NCBI RefSeq assembly: GCF_000377005.1 | Contig: NZ_AQYB01000027.1 | Location: 1 to 64,000, forward strand | DNA: 64,000 nt | Source of the DNA: Streptococcus minor DSM 17118 | GTDB taxonomy: Bacteria; Bacillota; Bacilli; Lactobacillales; Streptococcaceae | Direction of reading: 5' to 3' | Shown here: positions 34,331 to 43,774 of the stretch, in pieces | How positions within the stretch are numbered: position 1 is the first letter of the stretch | Layout of the letters: every line of letters begins with the position of its first letter | Program-made: the position numbers and the translations under genes | The notes under the pieces: model-generated | Databases searched by the model: none | Seen by the model: only the letters and a program-made list of their open reading frames with translations | What the model was told of the DNA's origin: nothing

Positions 34331-34347
34331 TATTGTTAGCCTTTTTT
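34316..34347 (+). terminator. Terminator overlapping the end of permease 2
   Basis: AGG-T-CTAACAA 34316-34326 pairs with TTGTTAG-CCT 34333-34342 around GTGATA, followed by six T. Confidence 0.85.
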
Positions 34348-34383
34348 GTTAGTATAGAAGAAAATAGATGAAAGAGGTAAGAT

Positions 34384-36279
34384 ATGACACGTTATCAAGA
34401 TGATTTTTATCTGGCAGTGAATGGGAAGTGGGCCGAAACTGCGGTGATTCCAGATGATAAACCCCGCACGGGTGGATTTACGGATTTAGCAGATGAGATT
34501 GAAAAACTAATGTTAGACACGACAGATAAATGGTTAGAGGGCAAAGAATTACCGGATGATCCGATTTTACAAAATTTTGTGAAATTCCATCGTCTAGTAG
34601 CTGACTTTGAAAAGAGAGAAAAAGTTGGCACAGAGCCTATCCAAGGATTATTGGCAGAATACCGTTCCTTGGGTTCTTTCAAGGAATTTGCGGATAAGAT
34701 GGCTAGCTATGAACTAGCTGGTAAACCCAATGCCCTATCTTTTGGTGTAGCACCTGATTTTATGGATGCCCAGCTAAATGTTCTTTGGGCAGATGCACCA
34801 TCCACTATTCTACCTGATACGACCTACTATGCTCCAGAGCATGAGAAAGGCAAAGAGCTATTGGCAATCTGGCGGAAATCACAGGATGCCTTGTTAACGG
34901 CCTTGGGCTTGCCTAAGGATGAGGTGGCAGATATACTAGATAAGATGATTGCACTTGATGCAAAAGTCGCTCAATTTGTCTTGTCTCGTGAGGAGGGGTC
35001 TGAGTATGCGAAATTGTACCATCCGTATGAATGGAAGGAGTTTACTCAGTTAGCACCGGAATTGCCACTTGACAAGATTTTTACAGAAATCTTGGGGCAG
35101 GTTCCTGAGCAAGTCATCGTTCCAGAAGAACGCTTCTGGACAGATTTTGCTGCAGAATATTATAGCGAAGAAAATTGGCCATTCTTAAAAGCCGTTCTCT
35201 TGTATGGAGCAGCGACTTCCTATACTGCTTATCTAACAGATGACATTCGCATCTTATCAGGTGCCTATAGCCGTGCTTTGTCAGGGACTCCTCAAGCTCA
35301 GGATAAGAAAAAAGCAGCCTACTATTTGGCAGAGGGACCTTACAATCAAGCTTTGGGTCTGTGGTATGCAGGCAAAAAGTTCCCAGCTGCAGCTAAGGCC
35401 GATGTGGAAGCCAAGGTCAAATCTATGATTGAAGTTTACAAGTCTCGCTTGGAAAATGTGGATTGGTTAGCACCTGAGACTCGTGAAAAAGCTATCACCA
35501 AACTCAATGTTATCACTCCACATATCGGCTATCCGGAAAGATTACCAGAGACATACGCCAAGAAAATCATTGATGAGAACCTTTCACTGATTGAGAATGT
35601 ACAGAATCTGGCGAAGATTTCGATTGCCCATAGCTGGAGCAAGTGGAACCAACCGGTGGATACGACAGAGTGGGGAATGCCGGCTCATATGGTTAACGCT
35701 TATTACAATCCACAGCAAAACAAGATTGTTTTCCCCGCAGCGATCTTACAGGCGCCATTTTACTCTTTAGAACAGTCTTCTTCTGCTAATTATGGAGGTA
35801 TCGGAGCAGTCATCGCCCATGAGATTTCCCATGCTTTTGATACCAATGGTGCTTCCTTTGATGAGCATGGAAGTCTCAAAAACTGGTGGACAGAAGAGGA
35901 TTATGCAGCCTTCACAGAGCGGACTGATAAGGTCGTTGCACAGTTTGATGGTTTAGATTCTTATGGTGCCAAAATCAATGGTAAGTTAACGGTTTCTGAA
36001 AATGTCGCTGACCTTGGAGGTGTGGCCTGTGCTCTGGAAGCTGCCAAGCAGGAGGCCAACTTCTCTGCCCGTGAATTCTTTATCAATTTTGCGCGAATCT
36101 GGCGGATGAAAGCGCGTGAAGAATTTATGCAGATGTTGGCAACAGTTGATGTCCATGCGCCTGGTGAGTTGCGGACCAATGTCACCTTGACAAACTTCCC
36201 AGAATTTCATGAGGAATTTGAGATTAAGGAGACGGATCCGATGTGGCGGGCACCAGAGGAGCGTGTTATTATTTGGTAA
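34384..36279 (+). CDS. pepO: Endopeptidase O (M13 neprilysin-type metallopeptidase)
   Basis: A 631-residue zinc peptidase. The catalytic motif VIAHEISHAFDTNG (HExxH, about residues 477-490) and ENVADLGG, with the third zinc ligand, are intact. The C-terminal ERVIIW ends as in other M13 enzymes. No signal peptide is visible although pneumococcal PepO is found on the surface, where it binds fibronectin and plasminogen. AGAGGTAAG precedes the ATG. In pneumococcus pepO is next to the psa manganese transporter; here a different metal transporter has that place. Confidence 0.96.
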   Translation: MTRYQDDFYLAVNGKWAETAVIPDDKPRTGGFTDLADEIEKLMLDTTDKWLEGKELPDDPILQNFVKFHRLVADFEKREKVGTEPIQGLLAEYRSLGSFKEFADKMASYELAGKPNALSFGVAPDFMDAQLNVLWADAPSTILPDTTYYAPEHEKGKELLAIWRKSQDALLTALGLPKDEVADILDKMIALDAKVAQFVLSREEGSEYAKLYHPYEWKEFTQLAPELPLDKIFTEILGQVPEQVIVPEERFWTDFAAEYYSEENWPFLKAVLLYGAATSYTAYLTDDIRILSGAYSRALSGTPQAQDKKKAAYYLAEGPYNQALGLWYAGKKFPAAAKADVEAKVKSMIEVYKSRLENVDWLAPETREKAITKLNVITPHIGYPERLPETYAKKIIDENLSLIENVQNLAKISIAHSWSKWNQPVDTTEWGMPAHMVNAYYNPQQNKIVFPAAILQAPFYSLEQSSSANYGGIGAVIAHEISHAFDTNGASFDEHGSLKNWWTEEDYAAFTERTDKVVAQFDGLDSYGAKINGKLTVSENVADLGGVACALEAAKQEANFSAREFFINFARIWRMKAREEFMQMLATVDVHAPGELRTNVTLTNFPEFHEEFEIKETDPMWRAPEERVIIW

Positions 36280-36290
36280 ACTTCATATAA

Positions 36291-36327
36291 AAAAACCGTA
36301 TTCCCTGAATAAGGGAACACGGTTTTT
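36291..36327. terminator. Bidirectional terminator
   Basis: AAAAACCGT-A-TTCCCT pairs with AGGGAA-C-ACGGTTTTT. It lies between pepO and the convergent DUF4956 gene. Confidence 0.9.
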
Positions 36328-36329
36328 GG

Positions 36330-37016
36330 CTAAAGAACTTTTTTCTTTGTGGCTGCTCGACTGATGGATACTTCAATATCACTTTTATAGTCAAGTAGTC
36401 GGTCAATAAAATTCTTGTCTGAAATTTCAGCTTTAAGATTCACGACATAAATCAGTTCAAGAGCTTTTTTCTTACTCAAGGTCTTGAGAGAAGAAAACTC
36501 AACTTGGGTGCAGGTATTGCTGAAGATGCCCTCCAGAAGATATTCATAATCTAAGCTATCCGGAACTGTAATGATAACCTGTCGTCTAGTCTGACTAGCC
36601 TTTGTGAAATCAGTGTTTTCGTAGATAATCAGCATGGCTGAAAGAAGGAAAGTGAAGGCTGTCGCAAGTAGCAAGAGTCCCATTCCTGTTGCAATTCCAA
36701 TGGCTGTAGCGATAAAGATGGACAAAATCTCTTTAGCACCACCTGCTGCTGAGCGAAAGCGAATCAAACTAAACGTTCCTGCCACAGCCACGCTGGTCCC
36801 TACATTACCATTGACCAAGAAAATGATAATGGCAATCAAACTAGGCAGAAGACAAATGGTAATGACGAATTCTTTCGTATAGAGAGTCTTGTATTTGTAC
36901 ACTGCTGCGAGAAGAATTCCCAAGAGAAGGCTGACTCCAATTGAGAGGATTAGCATTCCTGGGTTGATGGTGGACTTGCTGTCCAAAAAAACACTGTCAA
37001 ATATCTGGTTAAGCAA
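36330..37016 (-). CDS. DUF4956 membrane protein
   Basis: A 228-residue protein with four or so transmembrane helices in the first 130 residues (GTSVAVAGTFSLIRFRSAAGGAKEIL is the family core) and a soluble C-terminal domain. The start is TTG at 37016, six bases after AGGAGG; a longer ATG-started frame would run deep into the upstream gene. The TTG overlaps the stop of the VTC gene by 8 bases. DUF4956 proteins are often encoded with VTC-domain proteins, which suggests joint function in polyphosphate or a related polymer, but no activity is proven. Confidence 0.82.
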   Translation of the reverse strand: MLNQIFDSVFLDSKSTINPGMLILSIGVSLLLGILLAAVYKYKTLYTKEFVITICLLPSLIAIIIFLVNGNVGTSVAVAGTFSLIRFRSAAGGAKEILSIFIATAIGIATGMGLLLLATAFTFLLSAMLIIYENTDFTKASQTRRQVIITVPDSLDYEYLLEGIFSNTCTQVEFSSLKTLSKKKALELIYVVNLKAEISDKNFIDRLLDYKSDIEVSISRAATKKKVL

Positions 37017-37755
37017 AAGATACCTCCTGAAGAATTCCTTTCTTAGCTGCCTGAGACTTGAGATAGGCATTGCCATATTTAGAGAAAGACTGGTTGACTA
37101 GTTGATGCTTATCTAGAATAGCCGTTAGCCAGTCAGGGCAAGTACCAGGAACCTTAATTTCCATAATAACGTAGTCTTTATCAACAAGAGGGTGACCGTA
37201 TTTTCCTGCTCCTACTGTAACGGCTTCGTCACGGTAGATGAGGTTGTGGTCGATGGTGACACGGACTTGCGGGTCATCAATTCCCTTCATGGAAAAGCGA
37301 TCGTAGTAGATGTACATCATGGGGAAAATACCGCTATGGCGTAGACGCAGTTTATCCAATTGTTCAGAGAGGGCATCGTCTGAAATTTCCGGTGAGCGAA
37401 TGCCATATTGCACATAGTCAAGGATTGTTTCAGCAGAGGCAGTTACGCGGAATTTGTGCCCAACTCCCTGTGCATCCTTTTGTTTAATCTCTAGGAAAGC
37501 TTGGCTATCTAGACTGGGCTGGCTATTGTAGAAGCGCATACGGATTTTTTTGCGGTCATTCTTGTGAGCGATGGCATCTTGGATCATCCGAAAATTAGAA
37601 CTATCAAAGTAAATGTTGGTGATAGTTGATGTTGGATAATCATCAGGGATGAGGTGCATCTTTAAATCTTCTTCGAGCTTTGCTAGGACATCTTTGTGAA
37701 CCAAGTATTTGGTTTCAATACGTTTAAATTTGGTTTGTAGGTCTTTTGTCTTCAT
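37009..37755 (-). CDS. VTC-domain protein (polyphosphate polymerase-like)
   Basis: A 248-residue triphosphate-tunnel-fold protein. Typical VTC elements are RIETKYLV at the N-terminus, TITNIYFDSSNFRMI, KIRMRFYN and FLEIKQKD basic strands, RVTIDHNL, and IMEIKVPG near the end. In yeast Vtc4 this domain makes polyphosphate from ATP. The ATG at 37755 is used; an in-frame GTG four codons upstream is possible. It is coupled to the DUF4956 gene. The promoter carries BlaI/CopY-type operators like that of the blaI-type gene 2 kb away. Confidence 0.83.
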   Translation of the reverse strand: MKTKDLQTKFKRIETKYLVHKDVLAKLEEDLKMHLIPDDYPTSTITNIYFDSSNFRMIQDAIAHKNDRKKIRMRFYNSQPSLDSQAFLEIKQKDAQGVGHKFRVTASAETILDYVQYGIRSPEISDDALSEQLDKLRLRHSGIFPMMYIYYDRFSMKGIDDPQVRVTIDHNLIYRDEAVTVGAGKYGHPLVDKDYVIMEIKVPGTCPDWLTAILDKHQLVNQSFSKYGNAYLKSQAAKKGILQEVSFA

Positions 37756-37771
37756 TTGTTTTCTCACTTTC

Positions 37772-37884
37772 TACATTTGTAGTTTATCGCTTAGAAAATG
37801 AAACCAGAAAATCTTCTCTGGTCTGTAATTTTCTACAATTGTCGTTTATGTGTATATTCTACAATTGTCTTTTGGAATTGTCAA
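37772..37884 (-). promoter_or_regulatory. VTC operon promoter with BlaI/CopY-type operators
   Basis: On -, TTGACA (37884-37879), a 17-base spacer and TAGAAT (37861-37856). Operator-like TACAATTGTC occurs at 37860-37869, overlapping the -10, and again at 37834-37843. TACATTTGTA at 37772-37781 lies near the start codon. The same TTCTACAATTGTC occurs at the blaI-type gene. Confidence 0.75.
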
Positions 37885-37970
37885 GAAATTTATAGAAAAA
37901 ATAGCTAAGAAGTCTTTAGATTTCAGCGACTAGTGCTCCTATTCGAACGTATTTTTGTGGCATAAATCAA

Positions 37971-38001
37971 AACACCAGCACTTTAATCTAGTCCTGGTGT
38001 T
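37971..38001 (-). terminator. Terminator of the BlaI/M56 operon
   Basis: AACACCAG 37971-37978 pairs with CTGGTGTT 37994-38001; on - the stem is followed by GTTTTGATTT. Confidence 0.65.
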
Positions 38002-38024
38002 TTCCATTTTCACAGAGAAGAATA

Positions 38025-39437
38025 TTAATCCTGTAAGTCATCACTAGTATCGTCATCGCTATCGTCATCGCCATCTTCATCTTCTGTAGCTGGTATAGGA
38101 TTTGCTGCAGGCTGTGGAACTGGTGTAGCTACGGGTACAGGTTCGGCTTGGGCTGCAGGTGTGGTCTCTGATGCTGGGCTTGTAGGAGGCGCTTGAGTTT
38201 CCTGTTCGTCTGAACTTGCTTGCTTGCTTTTGATGCTTGAACGCTCAAGTCCAATGACAGATCCGTCAGTAAGTCTAACTTGGCTAACAAAGGTTTCAGT
38301 ATCTGTTTGGAATGCTATCTGATAGTAGTCTTTATCCTTTACTAGCTTGATTTGTTTCACTTGACTAGGGTTTAGACCAGCCGCAGCCAATGCTTTATCA
38401 GTTGCAGTTTCAGGGGTCAATGTCGTATGACTTTCTTGCCCAGTGGGCTGTTTAGCTGATTGAGTAGTTGAGGCAAAGATAGAGCCGGATAAGAGCAGAG
38501 AGATAGGAATCAGAACAAGAAGACCTGTTGATAGCAAACGCTTTGGTAGTTGATGATTCATAATCATTGTGATTCTTCTTTTCAGGCTGAACTTGTTTGA
38601 ATAGAAGCAGGTTGTCAAGGCGATTGGTTGCTTTTGTTTTTTGTCAATCATAGTGATAATCGTCTCACCGTAAAAAGCGCGATAATGGGCATCTCTCTTT
38701 TGTAGCACATCATAATCACAATAAATTTCGCCAGCTTCTTGGATTTCTTTATAAGCAAGGCGGACAATGGGATTGAACCAATGGAGACTGGTGACTAAAA
38801 TCCCCAAAAGGTTGACATAGATGTCTCGATGAAGGTAATGAGTCAGTTCATGCTCAAAAATCAATTCCAATTCTTCATCGGTATAATCTGTTTCTGGGAG
38901 AAGAACCTTTACATGCCTAAAACCTGTCATCATGGGGCTGTGTCCTGCTGGATAGTGAATCAGCTTCAGGTCTTTTTTAATACCAAGGCGTTCTTTGATG
39001 TCAAAGAAGTGCTCTAGGATATGGAGATCCTGAATGTCTGTGCCCCAACGCTTAACAAGTTTCCTAAATTGATAGTAGGAAAGAGCATGTTTTCCTAGAT
39101 ACACTAGAATCCCGATCAACCACATTGTAGCCAAGATTGTCCACCAAGGAAGCCCCAAAATGTTTGACAACAGATCAGGCTTGGATTGGGCAGCGGTGGC
39201 TACTGTTTCTTGAAGAGGCTGGCTTGTTGTTGCTGTTATGTGAAAGAGCTGAATCAACCCATCACCAAAAGTTGGTCGAAAGGGCACTAAAAGTCCAACA
39301 AAGAGAAGTACCCACGTCCAATACTGAACCTTTGGAGATATTTTGGTTTTCAGTAGGTTAAAGATGAGGCTGAGCAGGAGAATGAGGATGGATGTTATCA
39401 GGCTGATGCTTAAAACGGTCGTGATGAATCCTTGCAT
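38025..39437 (-). CDS. M56-family membrane metallopeptidase (BlaR1/MecR1-like) with PepSY-like sensor
   Basis: A 470-residue protein. Four transmembrane segments surround an M56 peptidase with the zinc motif HELTHYLH (about residues 194-201) and the later NPIVRLAYKEIQEAGEIYCD. Where BlaR1 has a penicillin-binding sensor, this protein has, after the last helix (about 300-325), a PepSY-like domain (TDKALAAAGLNPSQVKQIKL to GSVIGLERS). A low-complexity Pro/Ala/Thr/Glu linker and an acidic DDD-rich tail end it. It probably senses a signal outside and cleaves the BlaI-type repressor encoded just upstream. The signal is unknown; a beta-lactam is unlikely. Confidence 0.85.
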   Translation of the reverse strand: MQGFITTVLSISLITSILILLLSLIFNLLKTKISPKVQYWTWVLLFVGLLVPFRPTFGDGLIQLFHITATTSQPLQETVATAAQSKPDLLSNILGLPWWTILATMWLIGILVYLGKHALSYYQFRKLVKRWGTDIQDLHILEHFFDIKERLGIKKDLKLIHYPAGHSPMMTGFRHVKVLLPETDYTDEELELIFEHELTHYLHRDIYVNLLGILVTSLHWFNPIVRLAYKEIQEAGEIYCDYDVLQKRDAHYRAFYGETIITMIDKKQKQPIALTTCFYSNKFSLKRRITMIMNHQLPKRLLSTGLLVLIPISLLLSGSIFASTTQSAKQPTGQESHTTLTPETATDKALAAAGLNPSQVKQIKLVKDKDYYQIAFQTDTETFVSQVRLTDGSVIGLERSSIKSKQASSDEQETQAPPTSPASETTPAAQAEPVPVATPVPQPAANPIPATEDEDGDDDSDDDTSDDLQD

Positions 39438-39450
39438 AGTAAACTCCTAT

Positions 39451-39822
39451 CTATTTTTGATTGAGTAGGCTACGGATGTCTGCTATATCTTGCTCAGATA
39501 AATGTTGCTGAGCAAAGAGGGTTTTTGCTAGGTTTCCCAAAGAGTTTCCCTTGTAACGATTCAAAAAATCAGATGTCTCGACGGCCAAGTACTCTTCTTC
39601 TGAAATTAGGGCAGTGTAGTGACGTTCGCGTCCCTTACGGGTACTTTCAAGGAAACCTTTCTCTGTTAGTCGAGCCAAAATAGTTAGTAGAGTCTGAGGT
39701 TTCCAGTGGTTCTCTTCCCCCAACTGTTCGATAATTTGCGCAGATGTTACGGGATTGGGTAGGTGCCAGATAATTTTGAGGACATTGAACTCGGAGTCTG
39801 GAAGGCGTTTAATAGTGGACAT
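39451..39822 (-). CDS. BlaI/MecI/CopY-family repressor
   Basis: A 123-residue winged-helix repressor: LPDSEFNVLKIIWHLPNPVTSAQI, then the recognition part WKPQTLLTILARLTEKGFL, as in BlaI. The scissile region of BlaI corresponds to the C-terminal helices. It is followed after 13 bases by the M56 peptidase gene. An operator TACAATTGTC overlaps its own -10, implying autoregulation. Confidence 0.9.
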   Translation of the reverse strand: MSTIKRLPDSEFNVLKIIWHLPNPVTSAQIIEQLGEENHWKPQTLLTILARLTEKGFLESTRKGRERHYTALISEEEYLAVETSDFLNRYKGNSLGNLAKTLFAQQHLSEQDIADIRSLLNQK

Positions 39823-39855
39823 ATAGATATCCTTTCTAATACTAGTCTTGTTTAT

Positions 39856-39884
39856 ATTCTACAATTGTCAAACGAAAATAGCAA
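39856..39884 (-). promoter_or_regulatory. blaI-type gene promoter and operator
   Basis: On -, TTGCTA (39884-39879), a 17-base spacer and TAGAAT (39861-39856). TACAATTGTC lies at 39860-39869. The geometry is the same as in the VTC operon promoter, where the elements sit exactly 2000 bp away. Confidence 0.75.
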
Positions 39885-39889
39885 GTATC

Positions 39890-40100
39890 TTTATCAAAAA
39901 TCTGAAAAGAAGACTAATCCGATTCTTTTTAAGATGAGAGAGATTGTTGTTCGGTCTAGCTGTATTTGCCTATCTTGCTACAATCTACGATACTTTGAAT
40001 TCTTAGTTGCACTAAAAATAAATGAAACAACTGCATAGAGAACGGTCAATCAAACGACAGTAGAGCAAGCAATTTGATACAGATGAAAGGATACTGGCTA
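39890..40100. other. Gap between blaI-type promoter and leuS promoter
   Basis: No convincing gene, hairpin or T-box leader is seen. An open frame here has no ribosome site and spans the blaI-type promoter. Confidence 0.5.
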
Positions 40101-40103
40101 AAC

Positions 40104-40131
40104 TTGAAAACTGACCAAATCATGCTATAAT
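40104..40131 (+). promoter_or_regulatory. leuS promoter
   Basis: TTGAAA 40104-40109, a 16-base spacer and TATAAT 40126-40131 with TGC before it. The start near 40138 excludes the in-frame ATG at 40135 and leaves a leader of about 27 bases, so there is no T-box. Confidence 0.8.
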
Positions 40132-40164
40132 ATAATGAAACCAGATAATCTCAAGGAGATAAGT

Positions 40165-42666
40165 ATGACATTCTACAATCACAAAGAAATCGAGCCCAAA
40201 TGGCAGAAATATTGGGCTGACAATCACACCTTTAAAACAGGAACGGATGCCTCAAAACCTAAGTTCTATGCCCTGGATATGTTCCCTTATCCATCTGGTG
40301 CGGGTCTGCACGTAGGCCATCCAGAAGGTTATACTGCGACTGATATTCTCAGCCGGTTTAAGCGAGCTCAAGGTTATAATGTTCTTCATCCTATGGGGTG
40401 GGATGCTTTTGGTCTGCCAGCGGAGCAGTATGCAATGGATACAGGCAATGATCCAGCGGATTTTACAGCAGAAAACATTGCTAATTTCAAACGCCAAATC
40501 AATGCTCTTGGATTCTCCTATGATTGGGATAGAGAAGTCAATACGACAGATCCGAACTACTACAAGTGGACCCAGTGGATTTTTACCAAATTGTATGAAA
40601 AAGGTCTAGCTTATGAGGCCGAAGTACCGGTCAACTGGGTAGAAGAATTGGGAACTGCCATCGCCAACGAAGAGGTCCTTCCTGATGGCACCTCAGAACG
40701 TGGTGGCTATCCAGTTGTTCGCAAACCTATGCGCCAGTGGATGCTGAAAATCACCGCCTATGCAGAGCGCCTGCTCAACGATTTGGAAGAAGTTGATTGG
40801 CCAGAATCTATCAAGGATATGCAGCGCAACTGGATTGGCAAGTCAATCGGTGCCCATGTCACCTTCAAGATTAAGGACACTGACAAGGACTTTACCGTCT
40901 TTACGACTCGTCCAGATACCCTTTTTGGGGCGACTTATGCCGTGCTTGCACCTGAGCATGATTTGGTGGCTAGTATCACTTCGGCTGAGCAAGCAGAAGC
41001 GGTAGCAGAGTATAAACGCCAAGCCTCTCTTAAGTCGGATTTAGCGCGTACCGACCTTGCTAAAGATAAGACAGGTGTTTGGACAGGTGCTTATGCCATC
41101 AACCCTGTCAATGGCAAAGAGATGCCGATATGGATTGCGGACTATGTCCTTGCAAGCTATGGTACCGGTGCCATCATGGCTGTTCCTGCTCACGATGAGC
41201 GAGACTGGGAATTTGCCAAGCAATTTAATTTGGAGATTCTTCCTGTTCTGGAAGGAGGCGATGTGACAGAAGCAGCTTTTACAGAAGATGGTCCCCATAT
41301 CAACTCAGACTTCCTAGATGGCCTCAACAAGGAAGATGCCATCTCTAAGATGATAACTTGGTTGGAAGAAAAAGGCTTGGGTGAGGAGAAAATCAGCTAT
41401 CGCCTGCGCGACTGGCTCTTTAGTCGCCAGCGTTATTGGGGTGAGCCGATTCCAATCATCCATTGGGAGGATGGCACCTCGACGGCTGTGCCTGAAAGTG
41501 ACTTACCATTAGTCTTGCCAGTCACAAAGGATATCCGTCCTTCGGGTACTGGTGAGTCACCGCTCGCCAATCTTACCGACTGGCTAGAAGTTACCCGTGA
41601 AGATGGTGTCAAGGGCCGCCGTGAGACTAATACTATGCCCCAGTGGGCTGGTTCTAGCTGGTACTACCTACGTTACATTGATCCACATAATACAGAAAAA
41701 CTCGCTGACGAAGACCTATTGAAACAGTGGCTACCAGTTGACATCTATGTTGGCGGTGCCGAGCATGCTGTTCTTCACCTCCTCTATGCGCGCTTCTGGC
41801 ATAAGTTCCTCTATGATATCGGAGTGGTACCAACCAAGGAGCCTTTCCAAAAACTCTTTAACCAAGGTATGATTTTGGGGACCAGCTACCGTGATGGTCG
41901 TGGTGCTTTAGTAGCGACGGATAAGGTAGAAAAACGCGATGGCTCCTTCTTCCATATAGAAACTGGTGAGGAATTGGAACAAGCACCAGCCAAAATGTCC
42001 AAATCTCTTAAAAATGTGGTGAATCCAGATGATGTCATTGACCAATATGGAGCGGACACTCTACGTGTTTATGAAATGTTCATGGGACCGCTTGATGCTT
42101 CCATCGCCTGGTCTGAAGAAGGTTTAGAGGGTTCACGTAAATTCCTCGACCGTGTGTACCGTTTGATCTCAAGCAAGGAATTGACCCCAGAAAACAATGG
42201 CAACTTGGATAAGGTCTACAATGAAACTGTCAAGGCAGTGACAGAGCAGATTGAAGCTATGAAGTTCAACACAGCTATTGCTCAACTCATGATTTTTATC
42301 AATAGTGCCAATAAGGGAGAAAAACTGTATGTTGAATATGCCAAGGGCTTTATTCAGCTTCTCGCTCCATTTGCACCCCACTTGGGTGAAGAACTTTGGC
42401 AAAAAGTCACTGCTAGAACAGAGTCCATCTCCTATGTGGCTTGGCCAAGTTGGGATGAGAGCAAGCTAGTGGAATCAGAAGTCGAAATCGTTGTCCAAAT
42501 CAAGGGCAAGGTCAAGGCAAAACTTATGGTACCAAAAGATGCTAGCCGAGAAGAACTCGAAACCATTGCCATGGCCAATGAAAAAATCCAGACTGAAATA
42601 GCTGGAAAGGACATTGTCAAGGTAATTAGTGTACCAAATAAATTGGTGAACATTGTGATCAAGTAA
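40165..42666 (+). CDS. leuS: Leucyl-tRNA synthetase
   Basis: An 833-residue class I synthetase. The HIGH-type motif is in [17 protein letters not shown] (about residues 41-57). The editing (CP1) domain spans about 220-420 with [17 protein letters not shown] appears as AKMSKSLKN (about residue 610), and the anticodon and C-terminal domains follow. AAGGAG lies 6 bases before the ATG. It is monocistronic with its own terminator. Confidence 0.98.
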   Translation: MTFYNHKEIEPKWQKYWADNHTFKTGTDASKPKFYALDMFPYPSGAGLHVGHPEGYTATDILSRFKRAQGYNVLHPMGWDAFGLPAEQYAMDTGNDPADFTAENIANFKRQINALGFSYDWDREVNTTDPNYYKWTQWIFTKLYEKGLAYEAEVPVNWVEELGTAIANEEVLPDGTSERGGYPVVRKPMRQWMLKITAYAERLLNDLEEVDWPESIKDMQRNWIGKSIGAHVTFKIKDTDKDFTVFTTRPDTLFGATYAVLAPEHDLVASITSAEQAEAVAEYKRQASLKSDLARTDLAKDKTGVWTGAYAINPVNGKEMPIWIADYVLASYGTGAIMAVPAHDERDWEFAKQFNLEILPVLEGGDVTEAAFTEDGPHINSDFLDGLNKEDAISKMITWLEEKGLGEEKISYRLRDWLFSRQRYWGEPIPIIHWEDGTSTAVPESDLPLVLPVTKDIRPSGTGESPLANLTDWLEVTREDGVKGRRETNTMPQWAGSSWYYLRYIDPHNTEKLADEDLLKQWLPVDIYVGGAEHAVLHLLYARFWHKFLYDIGVVPTKEPFQKLFNQGMILGTSYRDGRGALVATDKVEKRDGSFFHIETGEELEQAPAKMSKSLKNVVNPDDVIDQYGADTLRVYEMFMGPLDASIAWSEEGLEGSRKFLDRVYRLISSKELTPENNGNLDKVYNETVKAVTEQIEAMKFNTAIAQLMIFINSANKGEKLYVEYAKGFIQLLAPFAPHLGEELWQKVTARTESISYVAWPSWDESKLVESEVEIVVQIKGKVKAKLMVPKDASREELETIAMANEKIQTEIAGKDIVKVISVPNKLVNIVIK

Positions 42667-42671
42667 TTTAA

Positions 42672-42697
42672 AGCAAGGATTGTCCTTGCTTTTTTTG
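42672..42697 (+). terminator. leuS terminator
   Basis: AGCAAGGA 42672-42679 pairs with TCCTTGCT 42683-42690 around TTG, followed by T7. Confidence 0.92.
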
Positions 42698-42797
42698 TAT
42701 TAGAAAGTTGATTTTTTTAAAAATTTTTAGACCTTTTCTTCCTATTTATATGAGTCTTTTGCTTATATATAGCGATTAAATATTTTTGTAAAATCTC

Positions 42798-42825
42798 TTG
42801 AATTTCCCACCGGAACTGCTATAAT
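42798..42825 (+). promoter_or_regulatory. Promoter for small membrane protein genes
   Basis: TTGAAT 42798-42803, a 16-base spacer and TATAAT 42820-42825, with TGC before the -10. Confidence 0.75.
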
Positions 42826-42859
42826 ATTTATAATATAAGTAAAAGGCGATTGTACAGAT

Positions 42860-43042
42860 ATGATTTTCAAAATGTTAATAGGGTCATCCTTAATAGTAGG
42901 GTTAGTGTATATTCTTATCTCGATAAGAAAGAGTTTTATCATGCCTCATGTGATGGCTGTCAAGTTGAAAGAACTGACTGAGATATGTTATCTATTAGAG
43001 CCGAGACGGCTAATGGACACTACTCGTCAATCAGTGTATTAA
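42860..43042 (+). CDS. Small membrane protein, 60 residues
   Basis: MIFKMLIGSSLIVGLVYILI forms one hydrophobic helix, followed by a charged C-terminal half. It starts about 30 bases after a good promoter, but the ribosome site (AAAAGG, 15 bases upstream) is poorly placed. It resembles no family I know and could be a remnant like the frames further on. Confidence 0.45.
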   Translation: MIFKMLIGSSLIVGLVYILISIRKSFIMPHVMAVKLKELTEICYLLEPRRLMDTTRQSVY

Positions 43043-43087
43043 AGAGATTTTTTCTGTCAAATGAAGTTAACAAAAAAGGAGTTTATC

Positions 43088-43426
43088 ATGTTATTTGTGT
43101 TAGGTATATTACTTGTCTTAGTTATTTGGATTGCAGGTATTCAGTTTTATATCTTTATGAGCAAGAAATTGTACGCCCCACGTACTGTTGATGCGAGAGG
43201 GCGCAAGGCTGTTAACTATTTCATTCGCTTTAAAGAGGGTGTGGCTGTACCTGATTTAAGGCGTGAACCTTCCTTTAAAGAAATTGGAAGTATCAAATTT
43301 GAAAAAGTAGATGGTTATTGTATTGCATCAACCCTTTCGGATGCTAAGTTGAAAGAGTTTTTTGAGACAACTTATCAGCTCAAGCCTGATCAGTATACTA
43401 TCAGTACAGGCCAATTCTTTATGTAA
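43088..43426 (+). CDS. Membrane-anchored hypothetical protein
   Basis: A 112-residue protein. One N-terminal helix (LFVLGILLVLVIWIAGIQF) is followed by a soluble domain with YFIRFKEGVAVPDL and ends at GQFFM. ATG 43088 is preferred over ATG 43061 because AAGGAG lies 6 bases upstream. A damaged paralogue of its soluble domain lies at 43775-44100. The family was not recognised; it may belong to a lineage-specific group prone to duplication. Confidence 0.65.
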   Translation: MLFVLGILLVLVIWIAGIQFYIFMSKKLYAPRTVDARGRKAVNYFIRFKEGVAVPDLRREPSFKEIGSIKFEKVDGYCIASTLSDAKLKEFFETTYQLKPDQYTISTGQFFM

Positions 43427-43531
43427 GTAGCTTTATTGTCTGTCAAATAGAGTTGATACTAAGAGATAGTTCATAGAATTTCTATTATTATATATTTTCC
43501 GTTTTTATAAATGGTTAATTTTTTTCTATGA

Positions 43532-43726
43532 ATGGTAAAACTAGTCCGTCATTTCAGTGGTGCAGATTTGCTCAAAGAAGGAGAGAGGCTGGCCTATGAT
43601 TCTGTCTTTACCTTCAAGGATAAGGCTGACCTTGATTTTTTCCAAGAGGATCCAGCCTTGGGTCAATTTTTTCACATCCCTATCATCTATAAGGGATGGT
43701 CATCGTTGTATCTCCTTCGAGCATAA
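43532..43726 (+). pseudogene. Possible gene remnant, 64-codon frame
   Basis: The frame encodes KLVRHFSGADLLKEGERLAY and ends at YLLRA. No ribosome site or promoter is seen, the stretch starts abruptly, and it lies between an intact gene and an evidently broken paralogue. It reads as the middle of a protein rather than a whole one. It could still be a short real gene. Confidence 0.3.
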
Positions 43727-43774
43727 ACTTCCCATACTGACGTTGTCATATCTATCATCGTTTAGAAAGGAGAA

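Noticed and set aside
39763..40038. Open frame upstream of leuS
   Set aside because: It runs through the blaI-type start and promoter, with no ribosome site and no recognisable protein.
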